Shown here: positions 10,485 to 17,692 of the stretch, piece by piece
Position numbering within the stretch: the stretch's first letter is position 1
Layout of the letters: each line of letters begins with the position of its first letter
Source: CABHOJ01 sp965649545
Lineage (GTDB): Bacteria; Pseudomonadota; Gammaproteobacteria; Burkholderiales; Methylophilaceae
Length of the DNA: 33,161 nucleotides
Direction of reading: 5' to 3'
NCBI GenBank assembly: GCA_965649545.1
Contig: CBFGLF010000006.1
Location: 1 to 33,161 of the forward strand
Notes under the pieces: model-generated
What the model was told of the DNA's origin: nothing
The model's input: only the letters and a program-made list of their open reading frames with translations
The model's database searches: none
Program-made: the position numbers and the translations under genes

Positions 10485-11336
10485 TCACCGCTTGAGGATC
10501 ACCGCCACCAGGGCTTCCGGGTTGTCGACGAACGCGAAGTGCCCCGTGTCCTTTAGGGTGACGATGTCGGTCAGGCCGAGGGCCGTCGCGGTGCGCTGGC
10601 GTTCTGCCGGGGTCGACCAGTCATGGTCGCCATACACCAGCGTGACTTGCGCTTTCAGTCCAGGATACAGCGACCGGGCTTGACCCCATGAACGCCAGTT
10701 GGCGAATACGTTGCGTTCGACATAACGATAGCCCTTGCGACGCCCGGAACGGTCAAGTTCCCGCAGCAGGTCTTTCGGTAAGGCGCGGCGTTTGCGTAAG
10801 CCGCCGCGCATGATCCAATCGAGCAGCCACCGGTTCTCCAGCGCGGCAAAGATGGCGCCGTTGACGGGGATGGCGAAATTGAACAAGACGAGATTGGCGA
10901 AGAAGTTGCCGCGTCTCACCCCATCGGCATAGCGCGTATCGTAATCGTAGGTGTTGCTGGCGATCACGCGCGTCACGCGGTCGGGCGATTGGCGCGCCAC
11001 CGTCAGTGCAAGCACCGCGCCGATGGATTCGCCGGCGATGGTCAGTTCCTTCAGGTCCAGCTGTTCGATGAAGCCGATGACGCCGCTACGCAGGTAGGGT
11101 TCGTCATACTGTGCTTGCTTGTCGACTGAAGAATAGCCGTGCCCCGGCAGGTCCACGGCATACACCGTATAGTGTTGCGCCAGCTGCGGAATGACCGCCT
11201 GGAAATAATCGAGCTGCGTCCGTATGGTGTGCAGCAAGAGTAGCGGCTTGCCGCTACCCGTTTTCAGATATCGCAGGCGCCGTCCGTCCGCCAGCTGTAA
11301 CTCGCTCACTTGTCCCAGTGTCGATAAATCGCGCAT
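10485..11336 (-). CDS. Alpha/beta-hydrolase fold enzyme
   Basis: A soluble hydrolase of 283 residues. The fold is shown by GSGKPLLLLHTI near residue 28, the DLPGHGYSS segment, the nucleophile elbow GESIGA (Ser about 124), the acid Asp in YGDHDWSTPAE and the catalytic His in DTGHFAFVDNPE near the C-terminus. These are the Ser-Asp-His triad positions of the family. The substrate cannot be read from sequence; esters, lactones and similar compounds are all possible. The start is supported by AAGGAG directly upstream. It sits between an SDR oxidoreductase (24 bases upstream) and DUF2798, in an operon likely controlled by the divergent TetR protein, which suggests a detoxification role for a small organic compound (inference). 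Confidence 0.88.
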   Translation of the reverse strand: MRDLSTLGQVSELQLADGRRLRYLKTGSGKPLLLLHTIRTQLDYFQAVIPQLAQHYTVYAVDLPGHGYSSVDKQAQYDEPYLRSGVIGFIEQLDLKELTIAGESIGAVLALTVARQSPDRVTRVIASNTYDYDTRYADGVRRGNFFANLVLFNFAIPVNGAIFAALENRWLLDWIMRGGLRKRRALPKDLLRELDRSGRRKGYRYVERNVFANWRSWGQARSLYPGLKAQVTLVYGDHDWSTPAERQRTATALGLTDIVTLKDTGHFAFVDNPEALVAVILKR

Positions 11337-11360
11337 CTCATGCTCCTTTTTCTGTCGTGC

Positions 11361-12095
11361 TTACCAAGGCAAGGCGTCTTTTTCGTGGAAGAAACCGCCA
11401 TTCGGACCTTCGGCTGCCAGGGTCGCCAGATAGAGGCTGGTGCGATTGCTGTCGACCAGCTCCATCGGTGCGTGCGGGCCACCGAGTTCAGTCTTGACCC
11501 AGCCCGGGTGGGCGGCGTTGACCTTGATCGCGGTATCGGCCAGTTCATTGGCCAGGTGCACGGTATAGGCGTTGAGAGCGGTCTTGGAGGCGTTGTAGGC
11601 GAAGGCCTTGGCCGGCGCGATCGGTGAATCGGCCATGCTGTGCAGGGTCAGGGAGCCGAGGATGCTAGACAGGTTGACGATGCGTCCAGCCGGGGCCTTC
11701 TTGATCAGGGGTAGCAGGGTCTGCGTGAGGGCGATGACGGCGAACAGGTTGGTCTGGAAGGTCTGCTTCAACACCTCCTGTGTCACGGTGCTGCTGTTGT
11801 TGCTCATGAGTTCTTCCTTGGAGATGCCGGCGTTGTTCACCAGGATGTCCAGTTTGCCGAATGTATCCGCCAGGTAGTCGTGCACGCGCTGTGCTGTCTC
11901 CGGACGGTCGGCGTCGTAGACGACCGCATGCGCGGTGATACCCTGGGCTTGGAGTTGCTTCACGGCCGCTTCGCCTTTGACGAGGTCGCGTGCGCCGAGG
12001 ACGACGGTGATGCCCAGTTCGCCCAGGCCTTTCGCGGTCTCGAAACCGATACCGCGATTGCCGCCCGTGATGAGCGCTACTTTTGCTTGTGACAT
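11361..12095 (-). CDS. Short-chain dehydrogenase/reductase (SDR)
   Basis: A classical NAD(P)-dependent SDR of 244 residues. The cofactor glycine motif is TGGNRGIG (10-17), followed by NNAG (87-90), the catalytic Ser at 143/144 (NLSSILGS) and YNASK (Tyr167, Lys171). PGWVKTELGG near residue 200 is the usual substrate-loop motif. The start at 12095 is chosen because the SDR fold begins there and AAGGAA lies seven bases upstream; the open frame continues to 12446 but only through the promoter and the opposing tetR. It is the first gene of a three-gene minus-strand operon with a strong sigma70 promoter overlapped by a TetR-type operator. Reduction of a carbonyl compound is the likely reaction; the substrate is unknown. 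Confidence 0.93.
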   Translation of the reverse strand: MSQAKVALITGGNRGIGFETAKGLGELGITVVLGARDLVKGEAAVKQLQAQGITAHAVVYDADRPETAQRVHDYLADTFGKLDILVNNAGISKEELMSNNSSTVTQEVLKQTFQTNLFAVIALTQTLLPLIKKAPAGRIVNLSSILGSLTLHSMADSPIAPAKAFAYNASKTALNAYTVHLANELADTAIKVNAAHPGWVKTELGGPHAPMELVDSNRTSLYLATLAAEGPNGGFFHEKDALPW

Positions 12096-12136
12096 GATGT
12101 TTCCTTTACTTGAAATGATGCGTGGGTTAATATTTG

Positions 12137-12148
12137 TACCAAACGGTA
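12137..12148. promoter_or_regulatory. Operator 1 for the divergent TetR-family repressor
   Basis: The 12-base palindrome TACC-AAAC-GGTA lies inside the longer match TTTGTACCAAACGGTA, which recurs almost unchanged 55 bases away. It covers the predicted transcription start of the SDR operon, so a bound repressor would block that promoter. Assignment to the adjacent TetR gene is inferred from position and symmetry. Confidence 0.7.
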
Positions 12149-12153
12149 AATAA

Positions 12154-12182
12154 ATATTAAGGGCGGCGAAAATAGTTGTCAA
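12154..12182 (-). promoter_or_regulatory. Sigma70 promoter of the SDR operon
   Basis: On the minus strand, a perfect -35 TTGACA (12182-12177), a 17-base spacer and a -10 TAATAT (12159-12154). Transcription would start near 12147, inside operator 1, giving a leader of about 50 bases before the SDR start codon. Confidence 0.75.
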
Positions 12183-12191
12183 CATATTTTG

Positions 12192-12203
12192 TACCAAAAG
12201 GTA
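12192..12203. promoter_or_regulatory. Operator 2, overlapping the tetR -10 region
   Basis: The palindrome TACC-AAAA-GGTA is within TTTGTACCAAAAGGTA, a one-mismatch copy of operator 1. It runs into TATAAT (12202-12207), a probable -10 for the plus-strand tetR gene. The best -35 is TTGTCA at 12176-12181, but its 20-base spacer is long. Binding here would give autorepression. Confidence 0.68.
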
Positions 12204-12241
12204 TAATATTTTGATTAGTGATTGATATGCATGGAAAAACA

Positions 12242-12868
12242 ATGGACCAAAGCAAGATGGACGAGACAGTGAGATCCGCCAAACCACGGGGCCGCCCACC
12301 CGCCTTCTGTCACGAGCAGGCGCTGGAGAAGGCGCTGCAGGTATTCTGGCGACGCGGCTATGAAGGCGCTTCGATGGCGGAGCTGACTGAAGCCCTGGGC
12401 ATGAACAAGCCCAGCATCTATGCGGCGTTCGGCAACAAGGAAGCATTGTTCAGGAAAGCGCTGGCCCGCTATCAGCAGGGGGCCGTGGCTTATATCGGTG
12501 AAGCGCTGCAGGCACCGACCGCACGCCAGGCCGTCGAGATCCTGTTACGGAAGTCCGCCGAGTTGCTGACCGACCCTGCCAATCCACGCGGCTGCATGGT
12601 GGTGCAAGGGGCGTTATCCTGCGGCGAGTCGGCGACTGCTATCCAACAGGAGCTCAGCGCGAACCGACGTGCTTATGAAGCTGCGCTGGCGCAACGGTTC
12701 GAACAGGCGAAAGCCGGTCACGACTTGCCTGCGAATACCGATTGCCGGGCGCTGGCGAAATACATCGCGACCCTGCATCAGGGCATGTCGATCCAGGCGA
12801 CCAGTGGCGCGACGCGTGAGGAACTGGATCGCATGATCGACCTGGCGTTGAAGTGCTGGCCGCAATAG
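12242..12868 (+). CDS. TetR/AcrR-family transcriptional repressor
   Basis: A DNA-binding one-component regulator of about 208 residues. The N-terminal helix-turn-helix is clear: ALEKALQVFWRRGYEGASMAELTEALGMNKPSIYAAFGNKEALFRKAL, roughly residues 27-74, split here only for description. Confidence 0.9.
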   Translation: MDQSKMDETVRSAKPRGRPPAFCHEQALEKALQVFWRRGYEGASMAELTEALGMNKPSIYAAFGNKEALFRKALARYQQGAVAYIGEALQAPTARQAVEILLRKSAELLTDPANPRGCMVVQGALSCGESATAIQQELSANRRAYEAALAQRFEQAKAGHDLPANTDCRALAKYIATLHQGMSIQATSGATREELDRMIDLALKCWPQ

Positions 12869-12875
12869 GCCCGTT

Positions 12876-12919
12876 CAGCCATAAAAAAAGCCCGCGGATG
12901 CGGGCTTTTTTTATGGCTG
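12876..12919. terminator. Bidirectional intrinsic terminator
   Basis: A perfect 20-base inverted repeat (12876-12895 with 12900-12919) with loop GGAT. Its GC-rich core GCCCGC/GCGGGC is flanked by seven A on one side and seven T on the other. It works in both directions, ending tetR (stop 12868) and the alcohol dehydrogenase (stop 12930). Confidence 0.93.
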
Positions 12920-12929
12920 GTCGTTGACC

Positions 12930-13988
12930 TTAAGCCGCTGCTTTCAAACTCGCCAGGTCGATGACGAAACGGTATTTCACATCGCTCTTCTGCATGCGAT
13001 CGAAGGCTTCGTTGATCTCCTGGATATCGATCATCTCGATATCGGAGACGATGTCGTGTTCCGCGCAGAAATCCAGCATCTCCTGGGTCTCGCGTAGCCC
13101 ACCGATCAAGGAGCCGGCCAACGCACGACGCTTGAAGATCAGGTTGCCGACGGCAGGGCTGGGGTGCGGGCTATCCGGCACACCGACCAGGCACATGGTG
13201 CCGTCGCGTTTCAATAGGCCGGTGAACGCATCGAGGTTATGCGGCGCGGCGACGGTGTTGAGGATGAAATCGAAACTCTCGGCGTGCTGTTGCATCTCGT
13301 CCGCGTTCTTGGAGATGACGACTTCGTCGGCCCCCAGGCGCTTGGCGTCCTCGACCTTGTTGGCCGAGGTCGTGAACAGCACCGTATGGGCGCCGAAGGC
13401 ATGGGCGAACTTGACGCCCATATGACCAAGGCCGCCAAGACCGACGATGCCGACCTTCATGCCTGGGCCGACCTTCCAGTGGCGTAGCGGGGAATAAGTG
13501 GTGATGCCTGCGCAGAGTAGTGGCGCGACGGCCGCGAGGTCGAGCTTGTCCGAGACCTTGAGCACGAAATGCTGGTCGACGACGATGAGGTTGGAATAGC
13601 CGCCGTAAGTGGATTTGCCCGGGTTCTTCTTATCCGGGCTGTTATAGGTATAGGTCGAGTCGTTGCAATACTGCTCGAGGTCCTGCTGGCAATCCGGGCA
13701 GGTGCGGCAGGAATCGACCAGGCAACCGACGCCAGCGAGATCGCCCGCCTTGAACTTGGTCACGCCGCTACCAACTTTGGTCACGCGGCCGACGATCTCA
13801 TGGCCGGGCACCATGGGGAATGCGGAGTTGCCCCATTCGTCCCGGGCCTGATGCAGATCGGAATGACAGACGCCGCAGTACAGGATCTCGATCTGGACAT
13901 CCTCTGGGCCGGGTTCGCGCCGTTCGAAGTCGAAGGGGGCGAGCGGTTTCTTGGGGTCGTAGGCTGCGTAGCCGATTGCTTTTGCCAT
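12930..13988 (-). CDS. Zinc-dependent NAD(P) alcohol dehydrogenase (YahK/CAD-like)
   Basis: A medium-chain dehydrogenase/reductase of 352 residues that interconverts alcohols and aldehydes. Catalytic zinc ligands are C41 (GVCHSDLH), H63/E64 (PGHE) and Cys near 159 (LLCAGITTYSPL). The structural zinc site is C94, C97, C100 and C108 (CRTCPDCQQDLEQYC). The nucleotide-binding glycines are in GLGGLGHMGVKFA. The overall pattern is closest to the YahK/cinnamyl-alcohol dehydrogenase group, usually NADPH-linked and broad in substrate. AGGAG about eight bases upstream supports the start. It is monocistronic, ended by the shared hairpin after tetR. The leader holds an 8-bp hairpin and a repeat of CGACAGG that includes the ribosome site, which may affect expression. 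Confidence 0.94.
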   Translation of the reverse strand: MAKAIGYAAYDPKKPLAPFDFERREPGPEDVQIEILYCGVCHSDLHQARDEWGNSAFPMVPGHEIVGRVTKVGSGVTKFKAGDLAGVGCLVDSCRTCPDCQQDLEQYCNDSTYTYNSPDKKNPGKSTYGGYSNLIVVDQHFVLKVSDKLDLAAVAPLLCAGITTYSPLRHWKVGPGMKVGIVGLGGLGHMGVKFAHAFGAHTVLFTTSANKVEDAKRLGADEVVISKNADEMQQHAESFDFILNTVAAPHNLDAFTGLLKRDGTMCLVGVPDSPHPSPAVGNLIFKRRALAGSLIGGLRETQEMLDFCAEHDIVSDIEMIDIQEINEAFDRMQKSDVKYRFVIDLASLKAAA

Positions 13989-14017
13989 TCAGGTGCTCCT
14001 GTCGATAAAAGGACAAA

Positions 14018-14037
14018 ACCTGTCGATTCCGACAGGT
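14018..14037. repeat. Perfect inverted repeat in the alcohol dehydrogenase leader
   Basis: Arms ACCTGTCG and CGACAGGT with a four-base loop (ATTC on the plus strand). A further copy of CGACAGG on the minus strand (13998-14004) contains the dehydrogenase ribosome site. The element may be a protein operator or an RNA hairpin; its CTGT-N8-ACAG spacing resembles a LexA box, but the centre is not AT-rich. Confidence 0.6.
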
Positions 14038-14185
14038 GGGGAAGGGCTTTAGTATGCGCTAAGCTTTTATTCCAATAAATGATTGATATGAAAAATCATA
14101 ATTCCATAAATCGTGATAATGGCGGTTCTCCGAAAGCGTATAGTGATTCAAGACCCGTATAAGAATACTGACAAGTGAGGTTGCC

Positions 14186-14779
14186 ATGACACTATCAAGC
14201 CAGTCTCTGTTAAGGGATGCAGAATGTCTGGATATCGCATTGAATGTACGTGATACCCACACCGGCATGCACTGCAGTCGGGTCGAGGGTCTATGCCTGG
14301 AGATGGGCAGGCGATTCAAACTCTCGAAGCGGGAACTGGAGCTGTTGCGGGTCGCGGCGAGATTGCACGATGTCGGCAAGATCGGTATCCCCGACCATAT
14401 CCTCTTAAAACCCGGTAAGTTAACGCCCGACGAGTGGGCGATCATGAAGCATCATTCGGTTCTGGGTGACGAGATCAGTCAGGCTGTCCATCATAAGGAG
14501 GCTACTGAGATCGCGCGTGTCATCCGTCATCATCACGAAGGGTTCAACGGTCAGGGGTATCCGGATGGCCTGGCCGGAGAAGCGATCCCGTTCTGCTCCC
14601 GGATCATTACCGTTGTCGATGCCTATGATGCCATGACCATGACTCGGCCCTACCACGCATCGAGAAACCACGAGGCTGTGATGTCGATCCTGGAGGAAGA
14701 GTCCGGCAGCAAGATCGACCCGTATTTTTTCAGTCATTTCGCCACAGTGATCAAAGACAGCGATTACCGCGCGGCATGA
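14186..14779 (+). CDS. Stand-alone HD-GYP domain protein (c-di-GMP phosphodiesterase type)
   Basis: A 197-residue protein made almost only of an HD-GYP domain, which hydrolyses cyclic di-GMP using a metal centre. The visible metal and signature residues are H61-D62 (LHDVGKIGIPD), H89-H90 (KHHSVLGDE), HHHE (115-118), GYPDGL (124-129) and DAYDAM (145-150). An early His in VRDTHTGMH (about 25-29) fits the first ligand. Most HD-GYP proteins carry a receiver, PAS or GAF sensor domain; here nothing precedes the catalytic domain, so input must come from another protein or from expression level. GTGAGG sits upstream of the ATG. It is divergent from the alcohol dehydrogenase and converges on a small acidic gene. 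Confidence 0.92.
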   Translation: MTLSSQSLLRDAECLDIALNVRDTHTGMHCSRVEGLCLEMGRRFKLSKRELELLRVAARLHDVGKIGIPDHILLKPGKLTPDEWAIMKHHSVLGDEISQAVHHKEATEIARVIRHHHEGFNGQGYPDGLAGEAIPFCSRIITVVDAYDAMTMTRPYHASRNHEAVMSILEEESGSKIDPYFFSHFATVIKDSDYRAA

Positions 14780-14792
14780 CCATGTCGGCGAA

Positions 14793-14984
14793 TCAATCGA
14801 AGTAATCGTTCTGAAGCACGCAGGCGACGCAGCCGTCGATGGCGCTGTAATCGCTGGAGACTTCGAACTCCTCATTCGCGATCTCGTCCCATTCGTCCCA
14901 GATATGTTGCACGGACTGCCAGCCGGGAATGGTGGCGACATCCCAGTCGATCTTCACGTCTTCGGAAAAGTCCTGGATCTTCAT
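14793..14984 (-). CDS. Small acidic protein, unknown
   Basis: A 63-residue protein starting MKIQDFSEDVKIDWDV. It is rich in Asp, Glu and Trp (IWDEWDEIANEEFE) and has two Cys spaced C-V-A-C near the C-terminus. It has no signal peptide and no membrane helix. I do not recognise a family. The case for a real gene is a strong AAGGAG seven bases before the ATG at 14984, and protein-like composition. It ends 13 bases from the end of the HD-GYP gene, in convergent orientation. The in-frame ATG at 14999 is less likely because the ribosome site lies downstream of it. Confidence 0.68.
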   Translation of the reverse strand: MKIQDFSEDVKIDWDVATIPGWQSVQHIWDEWDEIANEEFEVSSDYSAIDGCVACVLQNDYFD

Positions 14985-15059
14985 GGTGGCTCCTTTCAAT
15001 GCTGTACTACATGGGTTTCGATGCCTGTGTATCGGTTCAGCTCAGGTGTACCCGGCAGC

Positions 15060-15082
15060 GTTGCATAAATCGAACATGCAAC
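15060..15082. repeat. Inverted repeat GTTGCAT / ATGCAAC
   Basis: Perfect seven-base arms separated by nine bases, in the 218-base gap between the small acidic gene and katG. It lies about 75 bases upstream of the acidic gene start and could be an operator for it. I see no clear promoter hexamers around it, and nothing else recognisable in this gap apart from the katG terminator. Confidence 0.45.
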
Positions 15083-15152
15083 TGCGAGATACGTGAGCCC
15101 AATATAAAGGGCGCGCACGTTGAGCGCACTAGTCCTAATGGACCACCCAAAC

Positions 15153-15180
15153 GAAGGAACCCGCCTAAGCGGGTTCCTTC
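15153..15180 (-). terminator. Hairpin terminator of katG
   Basis: A perfect 12-base stem (15153-15164 with 15169-15180), loop of four bases, located 38 bases past the katG stop. The following T-run on the minus strand is short (GTTTGGG), so termination strength is uncertain. Confidence 0.7.
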
Positions 15181-15217
15181 AGGGGCATGCCTGTGCGATG
15201 GCAGGCGCTGGATACGA

Positions 15218-17413
15218 TCAGGCCAGGTCGAAGCGATCGAGCTGCATCACCTTGGTCCAGGCCGCCACGAAATCCCTGACGAAGGTCTCTTGCGCGTCCG
15301 TGCTGGCATACACTTCAGCCAGGGCGCGCAACTGGGAGTTCGAGCCGAACACCAGGTCGACCACCGTGCCCGTCCACTTCAATTCCCCGGTGTTGCGGTC
15401 ACGGCCTTCCAGTACGTGCGGATCGCTGGCCGAGCGCTTCCAGGCCGTGCGCATGTCGAGCAGGTTGACGAAGAAGTCGTTGCTCAACACGCCCGGACGC
15501 TTGGTGAACACGCCATGCTTGCTGCCGCCGACGTTGGTATCCAGTGCGCGCAAGCCGCCGATCAACACCGTCATTTCGGGCGCGGTCAGGGTCAATAACT
15601 GCGCCTTGTCGACCAGCAATTCGGCGACGGCATCCTCGTGGCCCTTGCGCACATAGTTGCGGAAACCGTCGACCTTGGGCTCCAGCGGCGCGAAGGAGTC
15701 GACATCGGTCTGCGCTTGCGACGCATCGGTACGACCGGGTGCGAACGGCACCGTGACCTCGATCCCAGCCTGCTTGGCGGCCGCTTCGATGGCGGCGCCA
15801 CCGGCGAGCACGATGAGGTCGGCCAGCGAGATCCGCTTGCCGCCGGAAGCCGTGGCGTTGAAGTCGTGCTGGATGGCCTCCAGCTTCGCCAGCACCTGGG
15901 CGAGTTGCGCAGGCTGGTTGGCTTCCCAATCCTTCTGCGGCGCGAGGCGGATGCGTGCGCCGTTGGCGCCGCCGCGCTTGTCGCCGCCACGGAAGGTCGA
16001 GGCCGAGGCCCAGGCGGTGCTCACCAGTTGTTGCGTAGTCAAGCCGGCGCCGAGGATCTTGGCTTTCAGTGCAGCCACATCCTGCTCGGTGACCAGGGCG
16101 TGATCGACTGCCGGTACCGGGTCTTGCCAGATCAGCACTTCCTGCGGCACCAACGGCCCCTGGTAACGGGCGCGCGGACCCATGTCACGGTGGGTGAGCT
16201 TGAACCAGGCGCGGGCGAAGGCGTCGGCGAACGCCTTGGGGTCATCCTTGAAACGGCGCGAGATCTTCTCGTAGGCCGGATCCATGCGCATCGCCATATC
16301 GGCGGTGGTCATCATCAGCCGTTCCTTCCTCGACGGATCGTGCGCGGCTGGCGGCATATCCTTCTCGGCCAGGTCTTTGGCTGCCCATTGCCAGGCGCCG
16401 GCCGGGCTCTTCACCAGCTCCCACTCGTAGCCGAACAGTACGTCGAAATACCCCGTATCCCATTGGATCGGATTGGGCGTCCAGGCGCCTTCGATGCCGC
16501 TGGTGATGGTATCGCCGCCCTTGCCGGTACCGAACTTGCTGATCCAGCCGAAGCCTTGTGCCTCGATGTCAGCGCCTTCCGGTTCCGGGCCGCAGTTGGC
16601 GGCATCGGCTGCCCCGTGGGCCTTGCCGAAGGTGTGCCCGCCGGCGGTCAGCGCCACCGTCTCCTCGTCGTTCATCGCCATGCGGGCGAAGGTCTCGCGA
16701 ATATCGCGTGCCGACTTCAAAGGGTCAGGCTCGCCGTTCGGGCCTTCCGGATTGACGTAGATGAGGCCCATCTGCACCGCGGCCAGTGGGTTAGCGAGGT
16801 CGCGTTCGCCGCTGTAGCGCTCGTCGCCAAGCCATTTGCGCTCAGCCCCCCAAACGATGTCCTCTTCCGGTTCCCAGATATCAGGACGGCCGCCGGCGAA
16901 ACCGAAGGTCTTGAATCCCATGGATTCGAGCGCGACGTTGCCGGTGAGGACGATCAGGTCCGCCCAGGAGAGTTTGCGGCCGTATTTCTGCTTGATCGGC
17001 CAGAGCAGGCGGCGTGCCTTGTCCAGGTTGCCGTTGTCCGGCCAGCTGTTGAGGGGCGCGAAACGTTGCGCTCCGGTTCCCGCACCGCCGCGGCCGTCAT
17101 AGATCCGGTAGGTACCGGCAGCGTGCCAGGCCATGCGGATGAAGAAGGGACCATAGTGCCCGTAGTCTGCCGGCCACCAATCCTGGGAGTCGGTCATCAA
17201 GGCATGGAGGTCGCGGATGACGGCGTCGAGGTCCAGCGTTTGGAATTCCTTGGCGTAATCGAAGTCCTCGCCCATCGGGTTGGACTTGTTGGAATGCTGA
17301 TGCAGGATGCCGAGGTTCAGTTGTTCAGGCCACCAGTCGAGGTTCCTTGGGCCCTTGCCCATGCCGATATGTTGCGCACCGCCTGAGAACGGGCATTTCG
17401 CTTCGTTTGACAT
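15218..17413 (-). CDS. katG: Catalase-peroxidase
   Basis: A bifunctional haem enzyme of 731 residues that removes hydrogen peroxide by catalase and peroxidase reactions. The distal triad is R93, W96, H97 (RMAWHAAGTY). Y219 (GLIYVNPEGPNG) and M245 (ARMAMNDEE) complete the Met-Tyr-Trp adduct needed for catalase activity. The proximal haem ligand is H260 (TAGGHTFGKAHG). The C-terminal half is the expected degenerate peroxidase repeat, and length is typical (about 720-750). AAAGGAG upstream of the ATG supports the start. A site with OxyR geometry lies about 130 bases upstream, and a hairpin terminator follows. It is divergent from the cyd operon. Together with katE it gives the cell two unrelated catalases. 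Confidence 0.97.
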   Translation of the reverse strand: MSNEAKCPFSGGAQHIGMGKGPRNLDWWPEQLNLGILHQHSNKSNPMGEDFDYAKEFQTLDLDAVIRDLHALMTDSQDWWPADYGHYGPFFIRMAWHAAGTYRIYDGRGGAGTGAQRFAPLNSWPDNGNLDKARRLLWPIKQKYGRKLSWADLIVLTGNVALESMGFKTFGFAGGRPDIWEPEEDIVWGAERKWLGDERYSGERDLANPLAAVQMGLIYVNPEGPNGEPDPLKSARDIRETFARMAMNDEETVALTAGGHTFGKAHGAADAANCGPEPEGADIEAQGFGWISKFGTGKGGDTITSGIEGAWTPNPIQWDTGYFDVLFGYEWELVKSPAGAWQWAAKDLAEKDMPPAAHDPSRKERLMMTTADMAMRMDPAYEKISRRFKDDPKAFADAFARAWFKLTHRDMGPRARYQGPLVPQEVLIWQDPVPAVDHALVTEQDVAALKAKILGAGLTTQQLVSTAWASASTFRGGDKRGGANGARIRLAPQKDWEANQPAQLAQVLAKLEAIQHDFNATASGGKRISLADLIVLAGGAAIEAAAKQAGIEVTVPFAPGRTDASQAQTDVDSFAPLEPKVDGFRNYVRKGHEDAVAELLVDKAQLLTLTAPEMTVLIGGLRALDTNVGGSKHGVFTKRPGVLSNDFFVNLLDMRTAWKRSASDPHVLEGRDRNTGELKWTGTVVDLVFGSNSQLRALAEVYASTDAQETFVRDFVAAWTKVMQLDRFDLA

Positions 17414-17540
17414 GCTTCTCTCTCCTTTGCTTACGTGTATTGGGGTCAGCAGGCGCCGCTAGCGGGCCGCACCGCTTGAAGTACAACCGAAGTCTAGACA
17501 ACTCTTTGGTATAGCGAAAATCAATTGTTCCAATAGATAC

Positions 17541-17557
17541 GATAGGTAATAACTATC
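17541..17557. promoter_or_regulatory. OxyR-like binding half-operator upstream of katG
   Basis: GATAG-N7-CTATC, which fits the OxyR motif ATAGnTnnnAnCTAT at every fixed position. A degenerate second half lies on the katG side at the expected 11-base spacing (CAAT for CTAT at 17531-17534). A possible katG -10 (TATACC on the minus strand, about 17514-17509) is placed so that an OxyR dimer would lie at the -35 region. No oxyR is in the window. Confidence 0.6.
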
Positions 17558-17653
17558 AGTCGCTGTTCCGGCTGCAACAGTTGAGAGCACGGTAGGTCAT
17601 CACCCTGAACAAGATGGTTCCAAAAATCGGCGTCGATAGAAATAAGGGTTTTC

Positions 17654-17692
17654 ATGAATTTAATCCCCGCCCATTGGTCACAACAGGCATGA
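17654..17692 (+). CDS. Twelve-codon leader ORF overlapping the cydA start
   Basis: ATG at 17654 opens a 12-codon frame (MNLIPAHWSQQA) whose TGA overlaps the cydA ATG as ATGA. A good ribosome site, AAGGG, lies five bases before this ATG, while cydA itself has only CAGG jammed against its start. This suggests that ribosomes load at the leader and re-initiate at cydA. The peptide is too short to identify. It could be a chance frame, but the ATGA junction repeats further down this operon. Confidence 0.45.
   Translation: MNLIPAHWSQQA

Noticed and set aside
12096..12446. N-terminal extension of the SDR frame
   Set aside because: It would run through the promoter, both operators and the start of tetR; the SDR fold and ribosome site begin at 12095.
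14018..14037. LexA (SOS) box upstream of the alcohol dehydrogenase
   Set aside because: The CTGT-N8-ACAG spacing fits, but the centre is GC-rich rather than AT-rich and the gene is not an SOS function. Kept only as a palindrome.
15638..17386. A 582-codon open frame on the plus strand
   Set aside because: It is antisense to katG, which has every catalytic residue; the frame shows no family motifs.
17614..17688. N-terminal extension of cydA from ATG 17614
   Set aside because: The extra 25 residues do not fit the family, in which the first helix with the haem-ligand His begins within about 20 residues.
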